The position numbers were made by a program, and so were the translations under genes. The notes under the pieces are model-generated. The model was not told where the DNA came from, did no database searches, and was given only the letters and a program-made list of their open reading frames with translations. Shown here one piece after another: positions 6,759 through 17,075 of a DNA stretch of 64,000 bases. Source of the stretch: Nesterenkonia sphaerica (GTDB lineage Bacteria > Actinomycetota > Actinomycetes > Actinomycetales > Micrococcaceae); NCBI RefSeq assembly GCF_005771565.1, contig NZ_VAWA01000009.1, forward strand, positions 1-64,000. Reading direction: 5' to 3'. Position 1 is the stretch's first letter, and each line of letters starts with the position of its first letter.

Positions 6759-7655
6759 ATGGAAGCACCGGCCTGGGCCCCTGAAGCCGTCGAGACACCG
6801 GGCGCGGCGGCGGCCGACACCCGCATGGACACTGTCGAACTGCTGGTCCACGACCTCGACGCGATGACCGCCTTCTACCGCGACGCGGTGACACTCGATG
6901 TCCTGGACCAGTCCGGTCCCACCGCAACTCTGGGCCGCGGAATCCGCCCCATGGTGATGCTGAAGCAGGAGAAGCATCTGCCAGGACGTGACAGCTACGG
7001 AGCCGGTCTCTTCCACACCGCCATCGTGTTCGAGGACCAACGCCGGCTGGCCGCAGCCTTGGCCTCCATGGCCGAAAACGCAGGAGACCTGTACCAGGGT
7101 GCCGCGGACCACTTGGTCAGTGAAGCCTTCTACTTCGCTGATCCCGAAGGCAACGGGATCGAGCTGTACCGCGACCGGCCCCGCGACCAGTGGCAAATCA
7201 GCGGCGGGGTGATCCAGATGGCGTCGAATCCCCTGAGCCCCCGGCAATATCTGACCCAGTGGCACGATCCCGACCTGCCCGCAGGCGGGACCTCTGCCGC
7301 CATCGGACACGTGCACCTCCAAGTCGGCGACATTCCCACGGCCCAGCACTTCTACACCGACATCATGGGGCTCGACGCCACCTTCAGGATGGGCCGCTCC
7401 GCACTCTTCGTCTCCGCCGGCGGTTATCACCATCACCTGGGACTCAATACCTGGAACAGTGCTGGAGCGGGCCCCCGCGCGGCCACCCTGGGTCTGGGCG
7501 ATGTGCGGATGCTGACTCCCACTCGGGAGGATGTTGAGGCTCTGGCGGAGCGGCTCAGGCATTACCAGGTGCCGTTTGCCGACGATGGCAGCACGCTGCG
7601 TTTCGAGGACCCTTGGAAGACCCAGCTGATGGTCAGTCCCGAACAGGCAGCGTGA
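6759..7655 (+). CDS. VOC-family protein, catechol-2,3-dioxygenase-like
   Basis: A 298-residue protein with two vicinal-oxygen-chelate modules at about residues 22-140 and 180-292. Candidate metal ligands are H86 (FHTAIVF) and E135 (GNGIELY) in module 1, and H184/H186 (IGHVHLQVGD) in module 2; YHHH follows at 223-226. Size and layout resemble Bacillus CatE-type extradiol dioxygenases, and the Glu/His ligands imply a divalent metal. AAGGAAAC upstream supports the ATG. It is divergent from the aminotransferase, with shared operator candidates. The ring substrate is unknown; a glyoxalase-type lyase is an alternative. Confidence 0.85.
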   Translation: MEAPAWAPEAVETPGAAAADTRMDTVELLVHDLDAMTAFYRDAVTLDVLDQSGPTATLGRGIRPMVMLKQEKHLPGRDSYGAGLFHTAIVFEDQRRLAAALASMAENAGDLYQGAADHLVSEAFYFADPEGNGIELYRDRPRDQWQISGGVIQMASNPLSPRQYLTQWHDPDLPAGGTSAAIGHVHLQVGDIPTAQHFYTDIMGLDATFRMGRSALFVSAGGYHHHLGLNTWNSAGAGPRAATLGLGDVRMLTPTREDVEALAERLRHYQVPFADDGSTLRFEDPWKTQLMVSPEQAA

Positions 7656-7664
7656 ACCGGTCTG

Positions 7665-8558
7665 CTAACCGACCAGCAGGTTCCGGAGCATCACTGCCAG
7701 CGCTACCAGGCCCAGTGTGATGATGACCGCGCGCAGCACCAGTGGCGAGAGCTTCCGGCCCACCCACGCGCCAATGACTCCGCCCACGGTGGAGCCGACT
7801 GCGATGATCGCCACCACACCCCAGAGGATGACTCGGTCGTCGGGCTCGCGAATCAGGTAGTCCACCACCACATAGCTGACCGCGGCAGTGAGGTTCACGA
7901 ACGCCACCAGGAGGTTCTTCACCCCGTTGGCCTGCTGCATTGTGGCTGCCAGCAGGATACCCATGATGCCCATCAGCAGGATGCCCTGCGCAGCGACAAA
8001 ATACCCGCCGTAGACCCCTGCGAGGAACACCAGCAGGATCAGCGGCCAGCCGACCGAGTCGGCCGCCTTGCGCGCCACCGTCTCCGGATCGTCCTGCGGC
8101 TGCGGCGTGCGCGGATCGGGATCCTCGGTGCGCTCTGCGGTGCGCCGCCTGACCCAGGCCGCCAGCCGCGGCTGGGCGATGACCATCACCAGTGCAAGCA
8201 CGATCAGCAATGGCGCCACAGCGCCGAAGACTTCCTCGGGCAGCGTGATCAGCAGTGTCGCGCCGATGACGCCACCGAGGAAAGACGCAGGAATCAGCCG
8301 GCCTAGGACGGACCTGATCTGGACGATCTCCCTGCGGTACCCCCAGGCGCCGGTGAAGTTCCCGGCGATCAGCCCCATGGCATTCGACACCGTCGCGGAG
8401 ACGGGCGGGACCCCCATCGCCACCAGCACAGGGAAGGTGACCAGGGTCCCGGAACCGACCACAGTGTTGATGGAACCGGCCCAGATGGCGGCGATGAAGA
8501 TCAGCAGCAGCAGACCTGCGCCCAGGCCGTGCAGTTCGAACTCGAGCAGCGCCTCCAA
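7665..8558 (-). CDS. TauE/SafE-family sulfite/organoanion exporter
   Basis: A 297-residue integral membrane protein with about eight hydrophobic segments. The first family repeat is clear near the N-terminus (AGSINTVVGSGTLVTFPVLV, ANAMG-like SNAMGLIAGN) and the second is seen near GVYGGYFVAAQGIL. A charged cytoplasmic loop (RRRTAERTEDPDPRTP) separates the halves. The family exports sulfite, sulfoacetate and similar anions. The only usable start is TTG at 8558, four bases after the ABC ATPase stop, which suggests translational coupling. The substrate is unknown. Confidence 0.85.
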   Translation of the reverse strand: MEALLEFELHGLGAGLLLLIFIAAIWAGSINTVVGSGTLVTFPVLVAMGVPPVSATVSNAMGLIAGNFTGAWGYRREIVQIRSVLGRLIPASFLGGVIGATLLITLPEEVFGAVAPLLIVLALVMVIAQPRLAAWVRRRTAERTEDPDPRTPQPQDDPETVARKAADSVGWPLILLVFLAGVYGGYFVAAQGILLMGIMGILLAATMQQANGVKNLLVAFVNLTAAVSYVVVDYLIREPDDRVILWGVVAIIAVGSTVGGVIGAWVGRKLSPLVLRAVIITLGLVALAVMLRNLLVG

Positions 8559-8562
8559 GGCG

Positions 8563-9348
8563 TCAGCTCTTCATGAAGGCGCTGTACCGGCCTTCACGCT
8601 CGGTCAGCTCCAGGGGCATGTCAAAGGTGGTGCTGAGGTTTTCCGAGGTCAGCGTCTCGGCCAGGGGCCCTGCGGAAACCACCTGTCCGTCGCGCAGCAG
8701 CAGCACGTGGGTGAATCCGGGGGGAATCTCCTCCAAATGGTGGGTGACCAGCACCGTGGCAGGAGCGAAGGCACCTTGCACCAGCGCGGCGGTCCGCGCC
8801 ACCAGAGCTTCTCGGCCTGCCAGGTCGAGCCCGGCTCCGGGCTCATCCAACAGCAGCAGCTCGGGGTCAGTCATCAGCGCCCGGGCAATCTGGACTCGCT
8901 TGCGCTCCCCCTCGCTGAGCGTGGCGAAGGGCCGGTCGAACACGGTGCCGACACCCCAGTCGTTGAGCAGCTGGAAAGCCCGGCGCTCGTCCTGCCTCTC
9001 GTACTCTTCCCGCCACCGTCCGGTCACCCCGTAGGCGGCGGTGACCACCACGTTCAGCGAGGTTTCCCGCCCGGGCAGGGTGTGCGCCACCGAGTTCGAA
9101 CACAGGCCGATGCGCGGACGCAGCTCAAAGACATCCACCCCGCCCAAAGTTTCGCCAAGGATTTCAGCGCTGCCTGCGGTGGGAAACATACGGGCGGCGG
9201 CAATCTGCAGCAGCGTCGTCTTCCCCGCTCCGTTGGGGCCCAGGATCACCCAGCGCTCCCCGTCCTCAATCCGGAAGTCGACGTCGTCGAGGAGCAGTTT
9301 GCGGCCACGGCGCACAGTGACACTGGAGAGATTCAGCACGGGACTCAT
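8563..9348 (-). CDS. ABC transporter ATP-binding protein
   Basis: A 261-residue ABC ATPase. The Walker A motif GPNGAGKTT is at residues 37-45, the signature LSEGERKRVQIARAL is near 143, Walker B LLLLDEP follows, and the switch histidine is in VTHHLEE. No permease is adjacent: the next gene is the TauE/SafE exporter, which is not a known ABC partner. It resembles the soluble ModF/YlmA-type ATPases. A TAGGGT hexamer seven bases before the ATG suggests a leaderless transcript, divergent from serB. Confidence 0.88.
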   Translation of the reverse strand: MSPVLNLSSVTVRRGRKLLLDDVDFRIEDGERWVILGPNGAGKTTLLQIAAARMFPTAGSAEILGETLGGVDVFELRPRIGLCSNSVAHTLPGRETSLNVVVTAAYGVTGRWREEYERQDERRAFQLLNDWGVGTVFDRPFATLSEGERKRVQIARALMTDPELLLLDEPGAGLDLAGREALVARTAALVQGAFAPATVLVTHHLEEIPPGFTHVLLLRDGQVVSAGPLAETLTSENLSTTFDMPLELTEREGRYSAFMKS

Positions 9349-9397
9349 GCGCCCAACCCTACCGAACCGCTCTCGCGGTTATAGGCTGAGACGCGCT

Positions 9398-10366
9398 ATG
9401 ACTGATCTGCCTTCCGGGACTATTGCCATGCTCGCCGCCGAAGACCTCGACGGCCCCCTGACCCGCTCGCTGACCGCGGAATTTGACCGCCGCGGCAGGG
9501 TCCACCACACCGAATCCGCCGAATTCACCACGCCGTCCGGCACCATCCGCGCTGTGCGATGGTCCTTGGAGCTGGGTGACTCGGACGACACTTTCGGCAC
9601 CCAGCTGATCAGTTCGCTGCTCGACGACGCCGCAGCCCAGCTCGCACCCGCCCATGTCACCACCACGGTGCTCCCGGCCCGGCAGCGCCCCACCGGGGAG
9701 ATGCTGCTGATCATGGACGTGGACTCGACGCTGATCGATCAGGAGGTCATTGATCTGCTGGCCGGTTTCGCCGGCGCCGCCGAGGAGGTCGCCGAGGTCA
9801 CCGAACGGGCGATGCGCGGGGAGCTGGACTTCACCCAGAGCCTGCACGCCCGCGTGGCGACACTGGCTGGGCTGGACGACACAGTTCTTCACGAAACCTC
9901 TGCGGCGCTGACCGCCACCACCGGCGCCACAGACCTCATCAGCACCTGGCAGCGCCGGGGCTGGCCCGTCTACGCGGTCTCGGGGGGCTTCCGCCAGCTA
10001 CTGGAACCACTTGCGGAGCAACTGGGTCTAACCGGCTTTGACGCCAACACGCTCCAGGTGCGCGACGGGCGCCTCACCGGCCGCACCGCAGGTCACATCG
10101 TCGATCCGCACACCAAGCGGCAGCGCCTGCTGGAGTGGAGCAAGCACCATGCCACGCCTGTTCAGAATGTGGTCGCTGTGGGCGATGGTGCCAATGATGC
10201 CGATATGGTGAAAGAGGCAGGCGTGGGGGTCGCTTTCTGCGCCAAGCCGGCGTTGGCGGAGCACGCCGACCTGGTGATCACTCATCGCCATATGGGGCTC
10301 ATTGCCTACGCCATCGGCTTGGCCACAGAGGCGACGAAACCCACTCCCCCCGGTAGGGTGGAGTGA
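9398..10366 (+). CDS. serB: Phosphoserine phosphatase
   Basis: A 322-residue HAD-family phosphatase performing the last step of serine synthesis. The nucleophile motif is MDVDSTLID (D107 and D109), and the metal-binding motif GDGANDADMVKEAG is near residue 256. About 95 extra N-terminal residues precede the catalytic domain, as in other actinobacterial SerB proteins with an ACT-like regulatory part. The ATG at 9398 is preferred: TATAGGCT lies ten bases upstream without a good ribosome-binding site, which suggests a leaderless or very short leader. It is divergent from the ABC ATPase and 70 bases before tkt. Confidence 0.92.
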   Translation: MTDLPSGTIAMLAAEDLDGPLTRSLTAEFDRRGRVHHTESAEFTTPSGTIRAVRWSLELGDSDDTFGTQLISSLLDDAAAQLAPAHVTTTVLPARQRPTGEMLLIMDVDSTLIDQEVIDLLAGFAGAAEEVAEVTERAMRGELDFTQSLHARVATLAGLDDTVLHETSAALTATTGATDLISTWQRRGWPVYAVSGGFRQLLEPLAEQLGLTGFDANTLQVRDGRLTGRTAGHIVDPHTKRQRLLEWSKHHATPVQNVVAVGDGANDADMVKEAGVGVAFCAKPALAEHADLVITHRHMGLIAYAIGLATEATKPTPPGRVE

Positions 10367-10436
10367 GACACGGCACGAGGGCGTGCCTCCTATAGGCCCC
10401 ACCCAGAGACACATCACCGCTTGGAGGACTCTCACT

Positions 10437-12545
10437 GTGACCGAAATCTTCACCGACCTGGACAAGAAGGCCGTGAACACCCTGCGGGTGCTCGCCGCCG
10501 ACGCCGTCGAGAAAGTCGGCTCAGGCCACCCCGGCACTGCGATGTCACTCGCCCCGGCAGCCTACCTGCTGTTCCAGAAGGTGATGCGCCATGACCCCTC
10601 GGACCCCGAGTGGGCCGGCCGGGACCGGTTCATCCTCTCCCCCGGGCACTCCAGCCTGACCCTCTACCTGCAGCTGTACTTCTCCGGATACGGTCTGGAG
10701 CTGGACGACATTCGCGCCCTGCGCACCTGGGGATCACTGACACCGGGCCACCCCGAGTACGGCCACACCGACGGCGTGGAGATCACCACCGGGCCCTTAG
10801 GTCAGGGCCTGGCCTCGGCAGTCGGCTTCGCCTACGGTCAGCGCCGACTGCGCGGCCTGCTGGACCCTGAGGCGGATCCGGGGACCTCCCCCTTCGACCA
10901 CCACGTCTGGGTCATCGCCTCCGACGGCGACCTCCAGGAAGGCGTCACCTCTGAAGCCTCCTCGCTGGCCGGGCATCAGCAGCTGGGCAACCTCAACGTG
11001 ATCTGGGATGACAACAAGATCTCGATTGAGGACGACACTGACATCGCCTTCACCGAAGATGTCATGGCACGCTACGCAGCCTATGGCTGGCACGTTCAGC
11101 GGGTCGACTGGCTGAAGACCGGCAACTACGCCGAGGACATCGAAGAGCTCCACCGGGCGCTCAGCGCCGCCAAGGCTGAAACGGCCAAGCCCTCGTTGAT
11201 CGCGCTGCGCACAGTGATCGGCTGGCCCGCACCGGGCAAGCAGAACACCGGTGGGATCCACGGCTCAAAGCTCGGGGAGGAGGAGCTGGTCGCCACCAAG
11301 GAGATCCTCGGCTTCGACCCAGAGCAGCACTTCCACGTCGAGGACGAGGTCATCGGCCATGCCCGGCAGGTCGGTGAGCGGGGTGCTGCCGCCCGCGCCG
11401 AGTGGGAAGACAGCTATGCGGCCTGGCGGGAAGCCAACACCGATGCTGCCGCCCTGTACGACCGGCTTGTCGCCGGCGAACTGCCCCCGGGGTGGGAGGA
11501 CCGGCTCCCCGTCTTCCCCGCCGGTGAATCGGTCGCCACTCGGGCGGCCTCCGGCAAAGTGATCAACGCCGTCGCACCGGTGCTGCCCGAACTCTGGGGC
11601 GGATCAGCGGACCTCGCCGGATCGAACAACACGCTCATCGCCGGTGAGGATTCCTTCGGCCCGCACAGCTGGTCCACCGGGAAATTCTCCGCCCAGCCGT
11701 TCGGGCGAAATCTGCACTTCGGCGTGCGGGAACATGCCGCAGCCGCGATCACGAACGGCATCCAGCTCTCCGTGCCGCTGCGCACCTACAACGGCACCTT
11801 CCTGATCTTCTCCGACTATCAGCGCCCGGCAGTCCGTCTGGCCGCCCTGATGGGCGTGGGCTCCATCTTCGTATGGACCCACGACTCGATTGGCCTGGGT
11901 GAGGACGGCCCCACCCACCAGCCGGTCGAACAGCTGGTCAGCCTCCGGGCCATCCCCGGGCTGGATGTCACCCGGCCAGCCGACGCCAACGAGGTCGCGG
12001 TGGTGTGGCGTGAGGTTCTCAAGCGCGCCGACCGGCCCGCAGGGATCGCCCTGACCCGACAGGGTGTGCCCACGTTCGCCCGGGGCGAGGGCCCCGCCAC
12101 CGCTGAAGCGTTCGCCTCGGTGGAAGGTGCCGCCCGCGGCGCCTACGTGCTGGCAGAGTCAGTCCGCGACGGCGTCGTCACCACCCCCGACGTCATCCTC
12201 ATCGGCACCGGGTCCGAGGTGTCGCTGGCTGTCGAAGCCCGCGATGAGCTGGCTGGAAAAGGAATCGCCGCCCGCGTGGTCTCCGCCCCGTGCTTGGAGT
12301 GGTTCGCCGAGCAGGACCCCGCCTACCGGGAATCGGTGCTCCCGAAGGATGTCAGAGCCCGTGTCGCCGTGGAGGCGGCGCACCCGTTGAGCTGGTATCC
12401 CTACGTCGGCGACGCCGGCCGGATTGTGGGCCTGGACCACTTCGGGGGCTCAGCTGACTACAAGGAGCTGTACACGCAGTTCGGCATCACCGCCGAGGCA
12501 GTCACGGCCGCGGCTGAAGATTCCATCAGCGCCGCGAAGAACTGA
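10437..12545 (+). CDS. tkt: Transketolase
   Basis: A 702-residue thiamine-diphosphate enzyme of the non-oxidative pentose phosphate pathway. Visible are the N-terminal substrate motif [13 protein letters not shown], the cofactor motif [10 protein letters not shown], the pyrimidine-domain motif [13 protein letters not shown], and [19 protein letters not shown] at 10437 is chosen because GGAGGA lies ten bases upstream and homology begins at once. It heads the tkt-tal-pgi-zwf-pgl run, all on one strand with short gaps, so the pathway is probably made from one or two transcripts. Confidence 0.97.
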   Translation: MTEIFTDLDKKAVNTLRVLAADAVEKVGSGHPGTAMSLAPAAYLLFQKVMRHDPSDPEWAGRDRFILSPGHSSLTLYLQLYFSGYGLELDDIRALRTWGSLTPGHPEYGHTDGVEITTGPLGQGLASAVGFAYGQRRLRGLLDPEADPGTSPFDHHVWVIASDGDLQEGVTSEASSLAGHQQLGNLNVIWDDNKISIEDDTDIAFTEDVMARYAAYGWHVQRVDWLKTGNYAEDIEELHRALSAAKAETAKPSLIALRTVIGWPAPGKQNTGGIHGSKLGEEELVATKEILGFDPEQHFHVEDEVIGHARQVGERGAAARAEWEDSYAAWREANTDAAALYDRLVAGELPPGWEDRLPVFPAGESVATRAASGKVINAVAPVLPELWGGSADLAGSNNTLIAGEDSFGPHSWSTGKFSAQPFGRNLHFGVREHAAAAITNGIQLSVPLRTYNGTFLIFSDYQRPAVRLAALMGVGSIFVWTHDSIGLGEDGPTHQPVEQLVSLRAIPGLDVTRPADANEVAVVWREVLKRADRPAGIALTRQGVPTFARGEGPATAEAFASVEGAARGAYVLAESVRDGVVTTPDVILIGTGSEVSLAVEARDELAGKGIAARVVSAPCLEWFAEQDPAYRESVLPKDVRARVAVEAAHPLSWYPYVGDAGRIVGLDHFGGSADYKELYTQFGITAEAVTAAAEDSISAAKN

Positions 12546-12577
12546 ACTTTCACGACCTTCTGACCAAGGAGCACAGC

Positions 12578-13720
12578 ATGACCGTCGACACCGAGTCCAC
12601 CACCGGCAACCCCCGCACTCAGGCGCTCTCCGACATCGGAGTGTCCATCTGGCTGGACGACCTCTCCCGGGAGCGGCTGAACTCCGGCTCCCTGGCGAGG
12701 CTCATCAAGACCCACCATGTGGTGGGTGTGACCACCAATCCGACCATCTTTGAAACAGCCGTCAGCTCCGGAGAAGCCTATGAGCAGCAGCTGGCCCAGC
12801 TGGCGGAGCAGGGCGCCGACGCCGAACAGGCCGTTTTCGAGATCACCACCTCGGATGTGCGGGAAGCCTGTGATGTGTTTGCCGAGACCTACTCGGCCAC
12901 CGGAGGGGTGGACGGGCGAGTCTCCATCGAGGTGGACCCGCGCATGGCTCGTGATGCCGATGCCACGATCGCCGAAGCAAAACGGCTCTACCAGGCGGTC
13001 GGACGCGAGAACGTCATGATCAAGATTCCCGCCACGGTGGAGGGGATCGAGGCCATTGCCGCGGTGCTGGCGGAGGGGATCAGCGTCAATGTGACCCTGG
13101 TCTTCTCCCTGGAGCGTTACCGTGCAGTGATCAACGCCTTCATGCTCGGCTTGGAGAAGGCACACACCGACGGTCTGGACATCTCCAAGATCCACTCGGT
13201 CGCGAGCTTCTTCGTCTCCCGGGTTGACAGCGAGGTGGACAAGCGTTTGGAGCTGGCCGCCGAAGAGGGCAAACCCGGAACTGAGAAGCTGAAGTCCAAA
13301 GCTGCCATCGCCAACGCCCGGCTGGCCCACCAGATCGCGGCCGAGTCGTTCAGCTCGGAGCGCTGGCGGCTGCTGGCCGAACGCGGCGGCCGGCCGCAGC
13401 GCCTGCTGCTGGCTTCCACCGGCACCAAGGACCCCAGCCTGTCTGACACCCTCTACGTCACCGAGCTGGCCGCAGCGGGGGTGGTCAACACCATGCCGGA
13501 GAAGACACTGCAGGCTCTGGCCGATCACGGCGAGGTGGACGGGGACACGATGACCGACACCTACGTGGAGTCCAACCGGGTGCTCGACGGGATCTCCGCA
13601 GCCGGTATCAGCTACCGCTCCGTGGTGGAGACCCTGGAGGCTGAAGGGCTGGAAAAGTTCGACAAATCCTGGGAAGGGTTGCTCAGCACCATCGATGAGG
13701 GCCTGAAGCGCCAGAGGTAA
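12578..13720 (+). CDS. tal: Transaldolase
   Basis: A 380-residue class I aldolase exchanging dihydroxyacetone units between sugar phosphates. Family signatures are [13 protein letters not shown] near residue 50 and the Schiff-base region [13 protein letters not shown] near 147, whose lysine is catalytic. The length fits the actinobacterial Tal group and is longer than E. coli TalB. AAGGAG lies seven bases before the ATG. It is 32 bases downstream of tkt and 78 upstream of pgi. Confidence 0.96.
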   Translation: MTVDTESTTGNPRTQALSDIGVSIWLDDLSRERLNSGSLARLIKTHHVVGVTTNPTIFETAVSSGEAYEQQLAQLAEQGADAEQAVFEITTSDVREACDVFAETYSATGGVDGRVSIEVDPRMARDADATIAEAKRLYQAVGRENVMIKIPATVEGIEAIAAVLAEGISVNVTLVFSLERYRAVINAFMLGLEKAHTDGLDISKIHSVASFFVSRVDSEVDKRLELAAEEGKPGTEKLKSKAAIANARLAHQIAAESFSSERWRLLAERGGRPQRLLLASTGTKDPSLSDTLYVTELAAAGVVNTMPEKTLQALADHGEVDGDTMTDTYVESNRVLDGISAAGISYRSVVETLEAEGLEKFDKSWEGLLSTIDEGLKRQR

Positions 13721-13798
13721 GCGGCACCGGAGCATATCCGGCCACCGCGTGAGCGGGACTCCCCGCCGGAACGAATTCGCAGAGAAGGGAACACTCAG

Positions 13799-15451
13799 AT
13801 GAGCTCGCTGTCGTTGACCTTGATCGGTGCCGCAAGAGAGGCTGCCGAGGCCCAGGCACCCGGACTCGTCGACCACGAGTTTGCCTCCCGGCTGGCAGCC
13901 CAGGACCACACGCTTTGGGGTCCTGACGCAGAGGAGGAGGCCGCGAAGCGGCTGGGCTGGGTCGCACCGTTCGCCGCGGGGCGGCCGCTGGTGGACCAGA
14001 TCAGCCGGCTGCGCCAAGAGCTCGCGGCCGAAGGCGTGAACCGGGTGGTGCTGGCCGGAATGGGCGGCTCCTCACTGGCGCCTGAGGTCATCTGCGCCTC
14101 CGCAGGCGTCGACCTTGTGGTGCTGGACTCCACTGACCCCCAGCAGGTCCGGGCGGCGCTGACCGAGCTCGAACGCACTGTACTGGTGGTCGCGTCGAAG
14201 TCGGGCTCCACAGTAGAGACCGACTCCCAGCGGCGCATCGTGCAGCACGCCCTCGAGCAGGCCGGCATCGACCCGTTCTCCCGGACGGTGGTCGTCACTG
14301 ACCCCGGCTCCCCCATGAATGAGCAGGCCCGTGAGCAGGGTGTCCGTGCCGTGTTTGAGGCTGACCCGACAGTCGGCGGCCGCTACTCCGCCCTCACCGC
14401 GTTCGGTCTGGTCCCGGCAGGGCTGGCCGGGGCGGACATCGCTGAGCTCTTGGACTCTGCGGAGAGCGCAGCAGATCTTTTGGCGGAGGACGACGCCGCC
14501 AACCCCGGCCTGCAGCTGGGAGCCGCCCTGGGCGGGACTGCGCCGCTGCGGGACAAACTGGTCATCACCAATGCGGGATCGCCGCTGGTAGGGCTGGGCG
14601 CCTGGATCGAACAGCTGGTGGCCGAGTCCACCGGCAAGCAGGGCACCGGCCTGTTGCCGGTGCTCGTGGCCGACGGCGAGCCGGAGCTGACCCGCGACGC
14701 CGAGGACGCGCTGGTGGTCCAGCTGGTCGACGCCGAGGCCGACGAAGGCCCTTCGGTGGACGCCGACCCCGCCGAGACGGTGGTCTCTCCGCATATGGTG
14801 CGCACCGGCGGAAGCCTGGGGGCGCAGTTCCTGCTGTGGGAGGTCGCCACGGCGGTCGCAGGATCGCTACTCGGTATCAACCCCTTCGATCAGCCCGACG
14901 TCGAGTCGGCAAAAGTTGCCGCACGCGGCCTGCTGGACTCCCCTGCGCCGGTCCCGGCTGCCACCACCGTCGACGGCGCCGTGGAGCTCCGTGCCTCCGG
15001 GGACCCCAGTCTGCTGCCGGCTGGGGAGGTCAGCGTCGCTGAGGCCCTTGAGGCACTGCTGCGGCGGATCCCCGACCGTGGCTACCTGGCCGTCATGGCC
15101 TACCTGGACCGCATCTCTGAGAACCGACTTGAGGAGCTTCGGCCGCAGCTGGCCGCGCTGTGCGGACGCCCGGTCACCTTCGGATGGGGACCACGGTTCC
15201 TGCACTCGACCGGGCAGTTCCACAAGGGTGGGCCCGCGGTCGGAGCGTTTCTGCAGATCACCGGCACCCCGGAGCAAGACCTGGAGGTGCCCGACCGTCC
15301 CTTTACGCTCAGCCAGCTGATCACCGCCCAGGCCCATGGCGACGCTCAGGTGCTGGCTGATCACGGGCGCCCCGTGCTGCAGCTGCACCTGCGCGATCGG
15401 AACGCGGGCATCGCTGCGGTCCTCGACGCGGTCTCGGCGCTTGCCTCATGA
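13799..15451 (+). CDS. pgi: Glucose-6-phosphate isomerase
   Basis: A 550-residue two-SIS-domain isomerase linking glycolysis with the pentose phosphate pathway. It starts with a short N-terminal domain. GMGGSSLAPEVI near residue 88 and VASKSGSTVET near 137 mark the first phosphosugar-binding domain. The protein is of the type found clustered with tal and zwf in actinobacteria, which diverges strongly from E. coli Pgi. AGAAGGGAA precedes the ATG. Its stop overlaps the zwf start by four bases (ATGA), so the two are translationally coupled. Confidence 0.92.
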   Translation: MSSLSLTLIGAAREAAEAQAPGLVDHEFASRLAAQDHTLWGPDAEEEAAKRLGWVAPFAAGRPLVDQISRLRQELAAEGVNRVVLAGMGGSSLAPEVICASAGVDLVVLDSTDPQQVRAALTELERTVLVVASKSGSTVETDSQRRIVQHALEQAGIDPFSRTVVVTDPGSPMNEQAREQGVRAVFEADPTVGGRYSALTAFGLVPAGLAGADIAELLDSAESAADLLAEDDAANPGLQLGAALGGTAPLRDKLVITNAGSPLVGLGAWIEQLVAESTGKQGTGLLPVLVADGEPELTRDAEDALVVQLVDAEADEGPSVDADPAETVVSPHMVRTGGSLGAQFLLWEVATAVAGSLLGINPFDQPDVESAKVAARGLLDSPAPVPAATTVDGAVELRASGDPSLLPAGEVSVAEALEALLRRIPDRGYLAVMAYLDRISENRLEELRPQLAALCGRPVTFGWGPRFLHSTGQFHKGGPAVGAFLQITGTPEQDLEVPDRPFTLSQLITAQAHGDAQVLADHGRPVLQLHLRDRNAGIAAVLDAVSALAS

Positions 15452-17022
15452 GCAGTGCCGCACACGGCGACCCGCTAGCCTCCGCCTTTGCTCGCCAGGC
15501 GCAGGACCAGCGCACCAAACGCAATGGCTCGCGCCCGGCCGGGGACTGCGCGATGGTGATGTTCGGTGTCACCGGGGACCTGGCGCGGAAAAAACTGCTG
15601 CCCGCGATTTATGACCTCGCCAACCGCGGCAGGCTCCCGGAGAGCTTCAGCCTGGTCGGGTTCGGGCGCCGCGACTGGGACGACGCGGAGTTTGCCTCTC
15701 AGGTCAAAGCTCACGTGCAGGAGCGGGCGCGCACCGACTTCGACGAAGAGGTATGGGAGAAACTCGCCGCGGGTCTGCGATTCATCCACGCCGAGGGCTT
15801 CGACGACGACGACGCCTACCGGCGTCTGGGGCAAGTGCTGGTGGACCTCCAGGACGAGCGCGGCACCGGCGGCAATCACGCGTTCTACCTCTCCATCCCG
15901 CCCAACTCCTTCGAAACCGTGTGCCAGAAGCTCTCCAGCCACGGATTGGCCCGGCGGGCGCAGTCCGCCGCGGATTCCTGGTCCCGGGTCATTATCGAAA
16001 AACCCTTCGGGCACGATGAAGCCTCCGCCCATGAGCTGAACCACGCGGTGGAGCGAGTCTTCGCCTCCGACGATGTCTTCCGCATCGATCACTATCTGGG
16101 CAAAGAGACCGTGCAGAACCTGTTGGCTCTGCGGTTCGCCAACCGACTCTTCGAACCGCTGTGGAACAACCAGCACATCGATCACGTGCAAATCACGATG
16201 GCCGAGGACATCGGCATTGAAGGCCGAGCCAGCTACTACGACGGCGTCGGTGCCTCCCGTGATGTCATCCAGAACCACCTGCTGCAGCTTCTGGCGCTGA
16301 CCGCGATGGAAGAGCCCATCAGCTTTGACGCCGATCACCTCCGGCGGGAGAAGGAGAAAGTGCTGGAGGCGGTGCACGTCCCGGAGGACCTCGGCGCCTC
16401 CAGCGCGCGCGGACAATACGCCGCCGGCACCCAGCACGGCGAGGAAGTTCCCGGGTTTCTGCAGGAAGAGGGCTTCGACCCGGAGTCCACCACAGAAACC
16501 TACGCCGCCTTCAAATTGGACATCCACACCCGCCGGTGGGCCGGCGTGCCGTTCTACCTGCGCAGCGGGAAGCGCTTGGGCAAGCGTGTCACCGAGATCG
16601 TGGTGCTGTTCAAACGCGCCCCGAATCTGCTGTTCACCGAAGCGGATGAAAACCAATTCGGACAGAACGCCCTGATCATCCGCATTCAGCCCAATGAGGG
16701 GGCCACCCTCCGGCTGGCCTCCAAGGTGCCCGGCACCGGGATGGACATCCGTGATGTGGACATGGACTTCAGCTACGGCCGCTCCTTCACCGAAGAGTCC
16801 CCGGAAGCCTATGAGCGGCTCATCCTCGATGTGCTTCTCGGGGAGCCGCCGCTGTTCCCCCGGCACCGTGAGGTGGAGCTCTCCTGGCGGATCCTGGATC
16901 CCTTCATTCAGCGCTGGGAGGCCATGGATACCCAGCCTGAGCCCTACAGTCCAGGCTCATGGGGTCCGAGCTCCGCTCATGAACTTCTCAGCCGCGACGG
17001 CCGAGCATGGAGGGTTCCCTAA
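15448..17022 (+). CDS. zwf: Glucose-6-phosphate 1-dehydrogenase
   Basis: A 524-residue enzyme oxidising glucose-6-phosphate with NAD(P)+. The nucleotide-binding motif GVTGDLARKKLLP is near residue 36 and the active-site motif RIDHYLGKETVQN near 212, with the catalytic histidine. The C-terminal substrate and dimer domain is complete. It begins inside the pgi stop. In most actinobacteria zwf is followed by opcA, which helps its assembly or activity; here pgl follows after 53 bases and opcA is absent from the window. Confidence 0.97.
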   Translation: MSSAAHGDPLASAFARQAQDQRTKRNGSRPAGDCAMVMFGVTGDLARKKLLPAIYDLANRGRLPESFSLVGFGRRDWDDAEFASQVKAHVQERARTDFDEEVWEKLAAGLRFIHAEGFDDDDAYRRLGQVLVDLQDERGTGGNHAFYLSIPPNSFETVCQKLSSHGLARRAQSAADSWSRVIIEKPFGHDEASAHELNHAVERVFASDDVFRIDHYLGKETVQNLLALRFANRLFEPLWNNQHIDHVQITMAEDIGIEGRASYYDGVGASRDVIQNHLLQLLALTAMEEPISFDADHLRREKEKVLEAVHVPEDLGASSARGQYAAGTQHGEEVPGFLQEEGFDPESTTETYAAFKLDIHTRRWAGVPFYLRSGKRLGKRVTEIVVLFKRAPNLLFTEADENQFGQNALIIRIQPNEGATLRLASKVPGTGMDIRDVDMDFSYGRSFTEESPEAYERLILDVLLGEPPLFPRHREVELSWRILDPFIQRWEAMDTQPEPYSPGSWGPSSAHELLSRDGRAWRVP

Positions 17023-17033
17023 GTCAGGGAACC
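17013..17033. other. Stem-loop overlapping the zwf stop codon
   Basis: GGTTCCCT (17013-17020) and AGGGAACC (17026-17033) form a perfect 8-bp stem with a 5-base loop. The stop codon of zwf is in the loop edge. No T-run follows, so it is more likely a transcript-processing or attenuation element, or a scar, than a terminator. It lies where opcA would be expected. Confidence 0.55.
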
Positions 17034-17075
17034 TAGCCTGGGCCAGCGGAAACACAACGACCTCGAGGATAAGGG

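Noticed and set aside
9041-9397. N-terminal extension of serB
   Set aside because: It overlaps the ABC ATPase gene on the opposite strand and has no SerB similarity; homology begins at 9398.
12458-14017. Minus-strand open frame opposite tal and pgi
   Set aside because: Antisense shadow of two well-supported genes.
17023-17075. A short or degraded opcA between zwf and pgl
   Set aside because: The gap is only 53 bases and contains no opcA-like sequence, only a stem-loop.
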